A stretch of DNA of 64,000 nt from contig JANQQP010000019.1 in assembly GCA_028285005.1 (NCBI GenBank), positions 151,893 through 215,892 on the forward strand, given 5' to 3'. The translations under genes and the position numbers were made by a program. Below, piece after piece: positions 45,046 through 53,739 of the stretch (the first letter of the stretch is position 1; each line of letters opens with the position of its first letter). Source of the stretch: Dehalococcoidia bacterium (GTDB lineage: Bacteria; Chloroflexota; Dehalococcoidia; Lucifugimonadales; Lucifugimonadaceae). Below the pieces are notes generated by a model that worked only from the letters and a program-made list of their open reading frames with translations, was not told the origin of the DNA and ran no database searches.

Positions 45046-46749
45046 ATGCGAAAGAGTCTGTTTTTCTGGGCCGCAGCACTCGTTTCCGTGGTCGCGGTTG
45101 CGTGTGGCGGATCGGATGGGAGTTCGGAGCCAACAGAGCAGTCAACACCGACACCCGTCCCTACTCGTGCTTCAGCACCCCAAATCTCCCCAGACCTGCA
45201 GAACGGCACGCCGACTGATGGCTCGGACACTGGTCCGCGTTCAGGTGGCCGCTTCACGCTCGTCTACTCGGACCCGCCGACGCTCGATCCACACCTGGTC
45301 GTAGACGGAACATCGTTCGGCATTGTGGTCGAACTCTTCTCCGGTCTCGTCAGCCTGGACGAAAGCCTGAAGATAGTCCCTGAACTGGCGGAGTCGTTCG
45401 ACGTTCTAGAGGGCGGCACAGTCTACGAGTTCAAACTCCGACCGAACATCAGGTTCAGCAACGGAGACCCGATAACGGCGCAAGACTTCAAGTGGTCCAT
45501 GGAACGCGCCGCACGGCCCGAGACAGCGTCTGCCGTGGCCGAAACGTATCTCGGTGACATCGTGGGGATGAAGGAGCTGATCAACGGCGATGCTGGCGAC
45601 GCGAGCGGAATCCAGGTGATCGACGAGCGGACGCTTAGAATCACCATCGACGCGCCCAAAGCGTACTTCCTCGCCAAGCTGACCTATCCGACCGCTTATG
45701 TTCTGAACCGCGAAAACGTCGAGAGCGGTGGGCGCAGTTGGACTGACGACCCGGTCGGAACCGGCGCATTCACTCTGGCTGAGTACCGAATTGGCCAGCG
45801 AATACGGCTGGTGCGGAACGAAAACTTCTGGGACCGTCCCGCCTACCTGGACGAGGTTCTCTACAACCTGTCCGGCGGCGTATCGATGGCCATGTACGAG
45901 AACGATGAGATCGATATCACCGGCGTCGGATTGGCTGACCTGGACCGTGTGAACGACCCTACAGAGGAACTGAACAAGGACCTGGTTGATACGCCCGCGC
46001 AGTTCGGTGTCCAGTACATCGGATTCAACGTGGCGGAGCCGCCGTTCGACGACGTCAAGTTCAGGCAGGCGTTGAACCTCGCGGTTGATAAGGAACTGAT
46101 CTCGAGCCAGGTGTTCGCGGACCTGTTGGAACCTGCCTACGGGATCATTCCGCCCGACTTCCCCGGCTTCAACCCGGACCTTGAAGGCCTGCGTTACGAC
46201 CTTGATCGCGCCAAGCAACTGCTCTCAGAGTCCAGGTATGCGGACGAATCCAGCCGGCCGCGGATCATCGTCACGGTGCCGGGCTCGGGTGGTTCGCCCG
46301 GACTTGACGTTGAGGTGATCGCCGACATGTGGAGGCGCGACCTTGGCGTGACTGTCGAGATTCAGCAGGTGGAGTGGGCTACTTACCTGCAGGACTTGAA
46401 CCGCAAGAGACTGCAAGCCTGGGGCGGAGTTGCATGGCAGGCGGACTACCCAGACCCGCAGGACTTCATAGACATCCTGTTTTACTCGGAAACTCAAGGG
46501 AATCGAGGTAACTACTCGAACTCGACGGTGGACAGCCTTGTAGAACAGGCCCGCACCGAGCAGGACATTTCGAAGAGAGTCGAGCTGTACCAAGAAGCCG
46601 AGCGAATCATCGTTGACGAAGCGGCCTGGCTACCGCTCTGGTTTGACACCGACCGTAAAGCTCTGCTCAAGCAGCGCGTGCAGGACTACAGGTTCACGCA
46701 GATCGCGATCCCCAAGTTCAAGGACGTGTGGGTTACCGACGCTCAGTAG
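45046..46749 (+). CDS. ABC transporter substrate-binding lipoprotein (family 5, peptide/nickel type)
   Basis: A 567-residue extracytoplasmic solute receptor: signal FFWAAALVSVVAVAC with lipobox Cys, a Ser/Thr/Pro linker, then RFTLVYSDPPTLDPHLVVDGTSF, EFKLRPNIRFSNGDPITAQDFKWSMERAARP and the C-terminal lobe. It binds oligopeptides or similar compounds and delivers them to the DppB/DppC-type permeases encoded next. The start at ATG 45046 places the signal correctly; GTG 45016 is in frame. Transcription units run 45046-48801. Confidence 0.93.
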   Translation: MRKSLFFWAAALVSVVAVACGGSDGSSEPTEQSTPTPVPTRASAPQISPDLQNGTPTDGSDTGPRSGGRFTLVYSDPPTLDPHLVVDGTSFGIVVELFSGLVSLDESLKIVPELAESFDVLEGGTVYEFKLRPNIRFSNGDPITAQDFKWSMERAARPETASAVAETYLGDIVGMKELINGDAGDASGIQVIDERTLRITIDAPKAYFLAKLTYPTAYVLNRENVESGGRSWTDDPVGTGAFTLAEYRIGQRIRLVRNENFWDRPAYLDEVLYNLSGGVSMAMYENDEIDITGVGLADLDRVNDPTEELNKDLVDTPAQFGVQYIGFNVAEPPFDDVKFRQALNLAVDKELISSQVFADLLEPAYGIIPPDFPGFNPDLEGLRYDLDRAKQLLSESRYADESSRPRIIVTVPGSGGSPGLDVEVIADMWRRDLGVTVEIQQVEWATYLQDLNRKRLQAWGGVAWQADYPDPQDFIDILFYSETQGNRGNYSNSTVDSLVEQARTEQDISKRVELYQEAERIIVDEAAWLPLWFDTDRKALLKQRVQDYRFTQIAIPKFKDVWVTDAQ

Positions 46750-46874
46750 CGGCCGATCGGGTGCCGGGGAATCGTTCTCGTCGAGCAAGTTCCCATGCAT
46801 CCCGAGTGTCCGGCACCATCATCAACCGACTGATCCGCTTGACATAGACCACTGAGAGAGCAGAGAGTCTCCCG

Positions 46875-47804
46875 ATGCTTGCCTACATGATCAGGAGACT
46901 CCTGTGGACGCCGGTCCTGCTGGCAATCGTCTCGATGGTCGTGTTTGTGCTCGGTGCATACGGCCCGGGCGATCCCGTTGAGGTCAGACTCGGGCAGAAC
47001 TACACGCCAGAAGCTGCCGAACGTCTCAGGGAGCAACTTGGACTCAACGACCCGATCGCCGTCCAGTGGGGCCGTTACGTCTGGAGCGCAATCCAACTTG
47101 ATTTCGGCGAGAGCTTTGTATTCCAGGGTCGCACCGTGGGAGAAGTTCTCGGCCCGAGGTTGTGGGTGTCGGCGCAACTCAACATCGCCGCATTTCTGAT
47201 CACCGTCGGATTCGGTCTGCCACTGGGCTTCTACACAGCCAAGCGGCAGGGAACGTGGCTCGACCCCTCGATAGTTCTTGTGACACTGGCACTGATGGCA
47301 TTGCCTGTGTTCATCGTGGCCCCGTTCTTTATCTGGCTATTCGCACTCCAGCTCGACTGGGTGCCTGTGTCTGGATGGGGCGGCTTCTTCGACAGAAGAA
47401 TCATCATGCCAGCCGTAACCATCGGGGTTCCGGGAATCGCTGTCTTCACGCGGCTTATGCGCGCTTCGACGCTGGATGTGCTTGGCCAGGAATACATCAG
47501 GACAGCTCGATCAAAGGGACTCGCGGAGACTGTCGTCAACTATCGGCACATCGCGCGGAACGCTCTCATCCCGATCATGACCATCATGGGATTCACATTC
47601 GCCGGACTGTTCGGCGGAGCGCTCATCACCGAACTCATCTACGGCATCCCCGGTGTCGCCCGGATAGCCCTCGACTCGATCCTGGCGCGTGACTTCCCGA
47701 TCGTGACTGCCTTCGTGCTGATCGGTGCAACCATGCTGGTAGTCGGCAATCTGCTGATCGACTTCATCTACACCGTCGTCGACCCACGAATCAGGCTTCA
47801 GTAG
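46875..47804 (+). CDS. ABC transporter permease, DppB-like
   Basis: A 309-residue, six-helix permease: starts LAYMIRRLLWTPVLLAIVSMVVFVLG, then YTPEAAERLREQLGLNDPIAVQWGRYVW, and the EAA loop DVLGQEYIRTARSKGLAETVVNYRHIARNALIPI that docks on the ATPase. It ends LIDFIYTVVDPRIRLQ, the usual DppB-like close. It forms a channel with the following DppC-like protein. No ATPase genes follow. Confidence 0.94.
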   Translation: MLAYMIRRLLWTPVLLAIVSMVVFVLGAYGPGDPVEVRLGQNYTPEAAERLREQLGLNDPIAVQWGRYVWSAIQLDFGESFVFQGRTVGEVLGPRLWVSAQLNIAAFLITVGFGLPLGFYTAKRQGTWLDPSIVLVTLALMALPVFIVAPFFIWLFALQLDWVPVSGWGGFFDRRIIMPAVTIGVPGIAVFTRLMRASTLDVLGQEYIRTARSKGLAETVVNYRHIARNALIPIMTIMGFTFAGLFGGALITELIYGIPGVARIALDSILARDFPIVTAFVLIGATMLVVGNLLIDFIYTVVDPRIRLQ

Positions 47805-47808
47805 ATCG

Positions 47809-48801
47809 ATGACTTCAGCCGACCTCAAGCCTACGCCGTCACTTGATGCGCCTCGAAACATCAAGGGTAGAAGCCAGTTCGCCATCGCTTTCTCCAGGCT
47901 ACGACGAAAAAAGCTTGGGATGATCGCGCTGACAACGCTGGCGCTCATCTACCTGATCGGTGCCTTCGCTCCGGTCATCGACACTCACGGATACACCGAC
48001 ACCAACCTGCTGCGAACTCAAGAAGGCCCGGATACGCAAAATATCCTCGGCACTGACCGGCTTGGTAGAGACACATACTCCAGGCTGGTCTGGGGGATCC
48101 AGACTACGGCCATCGTCACGCTGACCACTGTCCTGACAGGATCAATAGTGCTCGGCGTAACGCTCGGGCTGATCGCAGGCTATTTTCGCGGCACACCAGA
48201 CACTTTGATTTCTCGTTTGGGTGAACTTGTGTCGGCGTTCCCTGACATCCTTCTAATCATCCTGTTGGCCGCGACGTTGCGTCCGCGAGTGCTGGATTGG
48301 TTCAGATCGATCGAAGACTCGACTGGAGTTTCAGGGCTAATCTCTACCGGCTTCGCTGATTTCCTGGTCCTTGGCATCGCGCTGCTGCCGCTCAGCTGGT
48401 TCGGCACCATGAGGCTTGTGCGCGGCCAGGTGTTGCAGATCCGGGAGTCTGACTATGTAGAGGCTGCGAGGGCGATGGGCACATCGACCCCTCGGATCCT
48501 CTTTCGCCACATCCTGCCCAACATCATCTCACCCGTGATCGTCACGGCCTCGATTGGCCTTGGGGCTGTCGCTGGCGCGGAGATCATTCTCGGTTTCTTG
48601 GGACTCGGCGTTCAGCCGCCCAGGCCTAGTCTCGGAGTGCTGATTGCTGACGCTACCGGGCGTGGCAGTACAGCGGTGTCAACGCTCACCCAACATCCCG
48701 AACAGCTGCTTGCTCCGATAGCGGTCGTCTGGCTGCTGATATTCGCCTGGAACATCCTCGGAGACGCACTCACTGACGTGTTCAACCCGCGCAGTCGATA
48801 G
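47809..48801 (+). CDS. ABC transporter permease, DppC-like
   Basis: A 330-residue permease. It has a polar N terminus, a RLRRKKLGMIALTTLALIYLIGAFAP helix, HILGTDRLGRD-like ILGTDRLGRDTYSRLVWG, and the EAA loop DYVEAARAMGTSTPRILFRHILPN. Residues 140-180 carry an insert (RPRVLDWFRSIEDSTGVS) longer than in E. coli DppC. It starts 4 bp after the DppB-like stop. The paired ATPases (DppD/DppF types) are not encoded downstream; a Nudix gene follows instead. Confidence 0.93.
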   Translation: MTSADLKPTPSLDAPRNIKGRSQFAIAFSRLRRKKLGMIALTTLALIYLIGAFAPVIDTHGYTDTNLLRTQEGPDTQNILGTDRLGRDTYSRLVWGIQTTAIVTLTTVLTGSIVLGVTLGLIAGYFRGTPDTLISRLGELVSAFPDILLIILLAATLRPRVLDWFRSIEDSTGVSGLISTGFADFLVLGIALLPLSWFGTMRLVRGQVLQIRESDYVEAARAMGTSTPRILFRHILPNIISPVIVTASIGLGAVAGAEIILGFLGLGVQPPRPSLGVLIADATGRGSTAVSTLTQHPEQLLAPIAVVWLLIFAWNILGDALTDVFNPRSR

Positions 48802-48870
48802 CCAGGCCGAGACCGGAGCTGTCGGTCGTTGACCGGTGGCGAGTCAGTGCTGCCAGTAAAATCGTGAGCT

Positions 48871-49362
48871 ATGCCCTCGACCCAGCCTGAGCGCCATCAG
48901 CATGAGCTACCTGAACTGGTTCCGACCAGTGATGGTCACCAGCGTTGCTTGAACTGCGAGCGCGTGATCTACAGCGATCCGAAGTTGGCGGTGGCTGGGA
49001 TCATCCCGCTTGAAGACGGCATCGTTCTGATTAGGCGAGGAATCGAGCCAGCATTGGGGATGTGGAGCTTCCCGTCGGGCTATGTGAATCGTGGCGAAGT
49101 CGTGGAGCGCGCACTCGAGCGTGAGATTCTTGAAGAGACGGAACTTGTGGTCGAAACTGGCCGCCTGATAGGACTCTATTCCGCCAGCGGTCGACCCGTA
49201 GTACTCGCGGTCTACGAGGCGAAAATCGTCGGAGGGTCATTGGCGGCTGCTGATGAAGCTCTCGATGCCCGGGTATTCGATCCGGCAAACATGCCCGAGA
49301 TGGCGTTCGACCACGATGACCTGATCGTGAAGGACTGGATTGAGACCAAGTCGACTGTCTAG
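48871..49362 (+). CDS. Nudix hydrolase
   Basis: A 163-residue Nudix protein. Residues about 26-40 (RCLNCERVIYSDPKLAVAGII) look like half of a zinc ribbon joined to the beta-grasp, as in NADH-pyrophosphatase-like members. The Nudix box GYVNRGEVVERALEREILEETEL keeps REILEE; the Gly before the last hydrophobic residue is replaced by Glu. It would cleave a nucleoside-diphosphate-linked substrate with Mg2+. Its stop codon touches the stop of the reductase gene on the other strand. Confidence 0.9.
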   Translation: MPSTQPERHQHELPELVPTSDGHQRCLNCERVIYSDPKLAVAGIIPLEDGIVLIRRGIEPALGMWSFPSGYVNRGEVVERALEREILEETELVVETGRLIGLYSASGRPVVLAVYEAKIVGGSLAAADEALDARVFDPANMPEMAFDHDDLIVKDWIETKSTV

Positions 49363-50259
49363 CTAGGACCTGGCGTCCGCCTTCGCCATCTGTTCGATCA
49401 CCTTGATTATTGCGTGGTGCCCTTCGTCACCGACTCCGGCGGCCATGAGCGCTCCATACAGCTGACCAATAAGCGCGGTGACCGGCGCAGGCGAGTCGAG
49501 CGAGATCGCAGTCTGAGATGCCAGCCGCATGTCCTTGCGCATGTGCTTCGCCATGAATCCCGGCTCAAAATCGCCCGCAATGATCTTCGGTCCTAGAGTC
49601 CTCAGGTGCCACGAATCACCGGCACCCTGGGTAGCAGCCTCGCAGAACGCGTTCAGGTCGAGCCCAGCCTTCTTCGCCAGCACGAATGCCTCGGCCACGC
49701 CAATCATCGACGTGACTCCGAGTATCTGATTGGCCAGCTTGGCCGTGTGTCCCATGCCGCCCTGTCCCATGTACATCACAGAACCACCCATCACTTCGAG
49801 GATCGGGAGACATCTCTGAAATACGTTCCCATCGCCGCCAACAAATATGGATAGCGAGGCGTTTTCGGCCCCGACAGAGCCGCCGGTCACCGGCGCGTCC
49901 AGCATCTCGGCACCCTTCTGGCGCAGCTGCTCTGCCATCTCTTGTCCGGTTGCGGGATCGATCGTGCTCATGTCGATCACAACCGAGCCGCGCTGGATTC
50001 CACTGAGAACTCCGCCTTCTCCCGATATCGCGGCGACCACGTCGTGAGAGTCGGGAACCATAGTGATGGTCACGTCCGAAAGACTCGCCACCTCGGCTGG
50101 ACTTGCGCACGGGGTTGCACCATGTTCGGCAGCAACTTCCATCGCCTCACGTCTGAGGTCGTAAACCGCCACCTCGTACCCGGCCGCGAGCAGATGCGCG
50201 GACATCGGCTGGCCCATGATGCCGAGCCCAACAAAACCGACCTTTTCGGACTGTGCCAT
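49363..50259 (-). CDS. 3-hydroxyisobutyrate dehydrogenase-family reductase (tartronate-semialdehyde reductase-like)
   Basis: A 298-residue beta-hydroxyacid dehydrogenase: VGFVGLGIMGQPMSAHLLAAGYEVAVYD (NAD(P)-binding), DAPVTGGSVGAENASLSIFVGG (substrate loop), and GGMGHTAKLANQILG with the catalytic Lys. Members reduce tartronate semialdehyde to glycerate or oxidise 3-hydroxyisobutyrate. The upstream gene, 24 bp away on the same strand, is a GarL-like aldolase whose product would be tartronate semialdehyde, so a glucarate/galactarate-type pathway is a good inference. Confidence 0.88.
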   Translation of the reverse strand: MAQSEKVGFVGLGIMGQPMSAHLLAAGYEVAVYDLRREAMEVAAEHGATPCASPAEVASLSDVTITMVPDSHDVVAAISGEGGVLSGIQRGSVVIDMSTIDPATGQEMAEQLRQKGAEMLDAPVTGGSVGAENASLSIFVGGDGNVFQRCLPILEVMGGSVMYMGQGGMGHTAKLANQILGVTSMIGVAEAFVLAKKAGLDLNAFCEAATQGAGDSWHLRTLGPKIIAGDFEPGFMAKHMRKDMRLASQTAISLDSPAPVTALIGQLYGALMAAGVGDEGHHAIIKVIEQMAKADARS

Positions 50260-50283
50260 GTCTATCTCACGTTCTCTCGCCCG

Positions 50284-51054
50284 CTAGCTGTCGAGCGCCT
50301 GCTTCGTGCCTTTCAGGTATTCCGTGCTGCCGGCGATCATATGGCGCGTTGCAGAGCTAACCAACCAGTTGACGCCGCGGTCGTGCCAGAATTTCGCGTG
50401 GGCGGGGTGATTACCAAGGGTTCCAACGTGCTTACCGGCGGCTATGATCTTCGCAGCAATTGATTCGATTGCTTCGACAACGCGTTCGTGCTCCATCTGA
50501 CCTGGGATTCCGAAGTTGAGCGACAGGTCACCGGGACCAAGAAAGACGGCATCGACATTGGGAGTCGCCACGATCTCATCGGCATTCTCAATCGCTTCGG
50601 GCGTTTCGATCTGTATAGCTACGAAGGTTTCTTCGTTGGCTTTTTCAAAGTAGTCTGGACCAGCGCCGACACCAAACTGAGCGCCGCGACCTGAGAACGC
50701 TCCTCTCTTGCCAATCGGCGGGTATTTCACCGAGTCGACGACCTTCTGAGCGTCTGAGCCGTTGTTCACCAGCGGGATCAGCACGCCGTGAGCGCCCGCA
50801 TCCATGTACCGCTGTATGTGCTGCTGTTCGTTGAGGCCTATTCGGACAATCGCTGTGGTTCCAGAAAGCTCCGCAGCCCGAATCATGTTCTCTGCGGTTT
50901 CGTAATCGATCGGACCATGCTCACAGTCGATGATTACGAAATCGAACCCAAGCCATCCCATGGTCTCGACTATTGCAGGGCTAGGGAAACCGACGAACGG
51001 GCCGAGCGTCGCCTGACCTGCATCTAGCTTCTGTTTGAGAGTGTTTTTCTTCAT
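50284..51054 (-). CDS. HpcH/HpaI-family aldolase (2-dehydro-3-deoxyglucarate aldolase-like)
   Basis: A 256-residue aldolase: TLGPFVGFPSPAIVETMGWLGFDFVIIDCEHGPIDYETAENMIRAAE is the family opening; DAGAHGVLIPLV, the metal-binding Glu in IQIETPEAIENADEI, and FLGPGDLSLNFGIPGQ follow. The length matches GarL/HpaI. It cleaves 2-keto-3-deoxy acids, giving pyruvate plus an aldehyde. Start chosen at ATG 51054, where homology begins; a further 17 codons upstream are open. It precedes a tartronate-semialdehyde-reductase-like gene by 24 bp. Confidence 0.9.
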   Translation of the reverse strand: MKKNTLKQKLDAGQATLGPFVGFPSPAIVETMGWLGFDFVIIDCEHGPIDYETAENMIRAAELSGTTAIVRIGLNEQQHIQRYMDAGAHGVLIPLVNNGSDAQKVVDSVKYPPIGKRGAFSGRGAQFGVGAGPDYFEKANEETFVAIQIETPEAIENADEIVATPNVDAVFLGPGDLSLNFGIPGQMEHERVVEAIESIAAKIIAAGKHVGTLGNHPAHAKFWHDRGVNWLVSSATRHMIAGSTEYLKGTKQALDS

Positions 51055-51214
51055 GGGCGTTGAGCCATCCGTTCCTGTAGATCTGACCTGGTCGATGGGC
51101 CGCAAGCGTATTGGTATCGGAACACTGCGTCAAAGCCACTGAATCGGCTCCGGCTGAATGATTCGAGAAGTAGACTTCTGAGGTCGCACAGCAAACAGCG
51201 GAGGACATAGACCG

Positions 51215-52321
51215 ATCGAAGAGATAGCCGAGGCACTACCCGCCACTTTCGCGGCTCTGGAGAGCGGGATCGAGAAGCAACTCCACCTGGGTGCGCAGCT
51301 TTGCATCTGGCACGATGGCGACCTGATTGTGAACGGTGGAGTCGGAACGACCGATGGGACCGTTCCGATGGGCTCGGACACGTTGCTCCTCTGGATGTCG
51401 GCTGGCAAACCGGTCGGCGCTGTGGCGGCAAAACTACTTGAGCACGATGGGCTGCTTGACCTGGACGCTCCGGTCGCCGATTACTGGCCCGAGTTTGCCG
51501 CCAACGGTAAGGAAACGATCACCACCCGACACATCTTGACGCATACCGCAGGGATCCTCTCAGCCGAATCCACATTCACCAGCCTTGATCTGAGCGAGGT
51601 CCTATCCGTGCTGGAGAAGTGCTCCATCGAACCGGACTGGGTACCCGGAAAACGAGCCGCGTATCACCCTTTGAGCGGATGGCAGGTTCTGGGTGAGCTG
51701 GTCCGGCGCACCAGTAGTTCGCCATACGATGAGTTCGTGAAAGAACGCGTATTCGCGCCGCTTGGCATGAAGTCGTCAACCTTCCGAATGTCCCCGGCAC
51801 TGGCTCAGGAACTGGGTGACGGGTTGTCGCCGACATACGCGAGTACCAGCCAGGGATTCAAACTCCACCCTCAATCAACGCCGGAATACATGTCGGGCTT
51901 CGTCCGCCCCGGTGGCGGCCTCCGCAGCACGGCCTCTGAGATGGTACTGCTGTACCGGATGCTGTTGGAGATGGGCGAGCTAGAGGGCACAAAGCTGCTC
52001 GAACCGAACGACGCTGCAGAGATAGTCTCTCCACAGCGTGTAGGAATGGTCGACGAGACGTTCGGATTCGTGATGGACTGGGGTCTCGGGATCATGTTCG
52101 ACAATAAGATCCATGGTCCGGCCGCGCCGTATGGCTACGGTGCCCATGCTTCACAGAGAACGTTCGGCCACGGGGGTAGGCAGTCTTCGACCGCGTTCGC
52201 TGACCCCGAGCACAATCTCGTTGTCGCCCTGGTCTTCAACGGCATGCCGGGAGAACCGGCGCACGATCGGCGTCTGAAGAAAATTGCTACAGCGATCTAC
52301 GAGGACTTGAGACTCAACTGA
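51215..52321 (+). CDS. Beta-lactamase-related serine hydrolase (class C/EstB type), start uncertain
   Basis: A serine hydrolase with SxxK (MSAGKPVGA), a Tyr-containing second motif (AYHPLSGW, where class C enzymes have YxN) and a terminal HGG (FGHGGRQSS, the KTG equivalent). The likely role is esterase or peptidase. The first ordinary start in frame is GTG 51329, but the preceding frame encodes a family-like N terminus (ALPATFAALESGIEKQLHLG, then GAQLCIWHDGDLIVNGG) and is open back to a TGA at 51178. No ATG, GTG or TTG exists there. GGAGG (51200-51204) stands ten bases before an ATC at 51215, which I take as the tentative start. Confidence 0.75.
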   Translation: MEEIAEALPATFAALESGIEKQLHLGAQLCIWHDGDLIVNGGVGTTDGTVPMGSDTLLLWMSAGKPVGAVAAKLLEHDGLLDLDAPVADYWPEFAANGKETITTRHILTHTAGILSAESTFTSLDLSEVLSVLEKCSIEPDWVPGKRAAYHPLSGWQVLGELVRRTSSSPYDEFVKERVFAPLGMKSSTFRMSPALAQELGDGLSPTYASTSQGFKLHPQSTPEYMSGFVRPGGGLRSTASEMVLLYRMLLEMGELEGTKLLEPNDAAEIVSPQRVGMVDETFGFVMDWGLGIMFDNKIHGPAAPYGYGAHASQRTFGHGGRQSSTAFADPEHNLVVALVFNGMPGEPAHDRRLKKIATAIYEDLRLN

Positions 52322-52335
52322 ACTCTCGATGACTG

Positions 52336-52818
52336 CTACGGCTTGAGCGGTAAACGGTAGGTACGCCACTCATCGAGTTCCTCGAAGCCGTGGTGTCGAT
52401 AGAAATCGGTCGCCGGGTTCCAATCAAGGACAGCAAGCTCGACACGCCCGCACCCGCGACTCCTCGCAATATCCACAACGGCCTCGACGAGCTGACGACC
52501 GAGACCCTGGCCTCGGAAATCTTCTTCGACGAAGAGTTCCTCTATCCAGATCCCCGGCCGAGCCGCCCAGGTTGAGTAGTTCTCAAAGAACAGCGCCATT
52601 CCGACCGGTTGTCCGCCCGCTTCGGCAATCAGTACTTCGAATCGCTGTGTGTCGCCAAACGCCTGTTCGAGAACAGTCTGTTCGTCGAGCTTCACGGACG
52701 ACAGAGGTTCCCGTTCGAACTTCGCTAGCTCGCGAACGAAATGAACGATTGTGCTGGCGTCCGCGGCGGTGGCCTGGCGAATCCGCGAGTTCTCCGAAGC
52801 GTCCCGCCCGTCGCTCAT
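52336..52818 (-). CDS. GNAT acetyltransferase, diamine (SAT1)-like
   Basis: A 160-residue GNAT enzyme: IRQATAADASTIVHFVRELAKFEREP at the start, ALFFENYSTWAARPGIWIEELFVEEDFRGQGLGRQLVEAV with the acetyl-CoA loop, and VLDWNPATDFYRHHGFEELDEWRTYRL at the end. This closely follows the spermidine/spermine or thialysine acetyltransferase group, so an amine acceptor is likely. The ATG at 52818 overlaps the tmk stop by four bases; an open frame extends upstream inside tmk but has no homology. Confidence 0.9.
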   Translation of the reverse strand: MSDGRDASENSRIRQATAADASTIVHFVRELAKFEREPLSSVKLDEQTVLEQAFGDTQRFEVLIAEAGGQPVGMALFFENYSTWAARPGIWIEELFVEEDFRGQGLGRQLVEAVVDIARSRGCGRVELAVLDWNPATDFYRHHGFEELDEWRTYRLPLKP

Positions 52819-53636
52819 TCGGAGCTGACGCCCTGCTTCCGAGTCAACGGCTCGGCGTCCGCTCCTCGCTCGATCAGAAGTGGGCGGACGCGTTTCCAGA
52901 TTGCGTCGGCGACGCGGTGCTGAGCCTGGTCTGCTCGAATCACGCACCATCGCTTGCCGTCTCTGGCTAGCTCCTGGTATCCCTGGCGCACTTTCTCGTG
53001 GAAAGAAAGCGGCTCGCGTTCAAATTTCCGTTCATCCGCCCTGTCGCCTGACCGTTCGCCTTTGATCGTAGAATCATCGATGAGAGTTGGTGTCGTTTCG
53101 ACTCGGCTCAATGTGACGTTGGGGTCGGCGTCCAGCAGAACGGTGAGATCGGGCGTAAGGCCGCCTGTTGCAATCTGGTTGAGAGTGGCGATGTGCTCCA
53201 TCTTCATCCCACGGCCGTAGCCCTGGTACGCAATCGTAGAGTCGACAAAACGGTCGACGATGACGATGGACTTCCGGCGTAGTCGAGGCTTCACCAACTC
53301 ACTTACGAGTTGGGCGCGCGCAGCCACGAAAAGCAGAGTTTCGGCCGCGGTGCCGATGCGCGTATCGCGTTTCACTATCGACCGAATCTGTTCCCCGAGT
53401 GCGGTGCCGCCCGGTTCCCGAGCCAACTGGGCATCGAGACCAAGCTCCTTAAGTCGATTGGCGAGCCGGCTCGCCTGTGTGGTCTTGCCGGCTCCTTCAC
53501 CGCCCTCGAAGGTTATGAACAGACCTTTGGTCAATTTGAAGGACTGGTGTGGGGCCGCTCCGGCTTGCGCTGTTCCATTGGACATCAGGTCCGGCTGAAC
53601 GGGGGTCGAGGATTGATTGGCGTCATTAGGGATCAT
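52815..53636 (-). CDS. tmk: Thymidylate kinase
   Basis: A 273-residue dTMP kinase: P-loop FITFEGGEGAGKTTQASRL, then REPGGTALGEQIRSI, DRFVDSTIAYQGYGRG and LTVLLDADPNVTLSR. An insertion around residues 190-215 (DSTIKGERSGDRADERKFEREP) covers the lid region. Residues 1-35 before the kinase are a low-complexity extension; ATG 53585 (18th codon) is another possible start. It supplies dTDP. It overlaps the GNAT gene and is followed upstream by the R3H ATPase, 103 bp away. Confidence 0.95.
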   Translation of the reverse strand: MIPNDANQSSTPVQPDLMSNGTAQAGAAPHQSFKLTKGLFITFEGGEGAGKTTQASRLANRLKELGLDAQLAREPGGTALGEQIRSIVKRDTRIGTAAETLLFVAARAQLVSELVKPRLRRKSIVIVDRFVDSTIAYQGYGRGMKMEHIATLNQIATGGLTPDLTVLLDADPNVTLSRVETTPTLIDDSTIKGERSGDRADERKFEREPLSFHEKVRQGYQELARDGKRWCVIRADQAQHRVADAIWKRVRPLLIERGADAEPLTRKQGVSSE

Positions 53637-53739
53637 TGGATCATCCGCAGCCGATCAGATAGTTCTGACCGTTGGAACTCAGTGTCGAATGTAGCCACAG
53701 GCTACCGCCGTCGTCGCGTTGGCGCCAGTCACGGACTCT

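Noticed and set aside
51157..51215. ATG 51157 with in-frame TGA 51178 as a second selenocysteine case
   Set aside because: The peptide before the TGA is only seven residues without homology, and the TGA does not fall at a conserved Cys; a chance stop is simpler.
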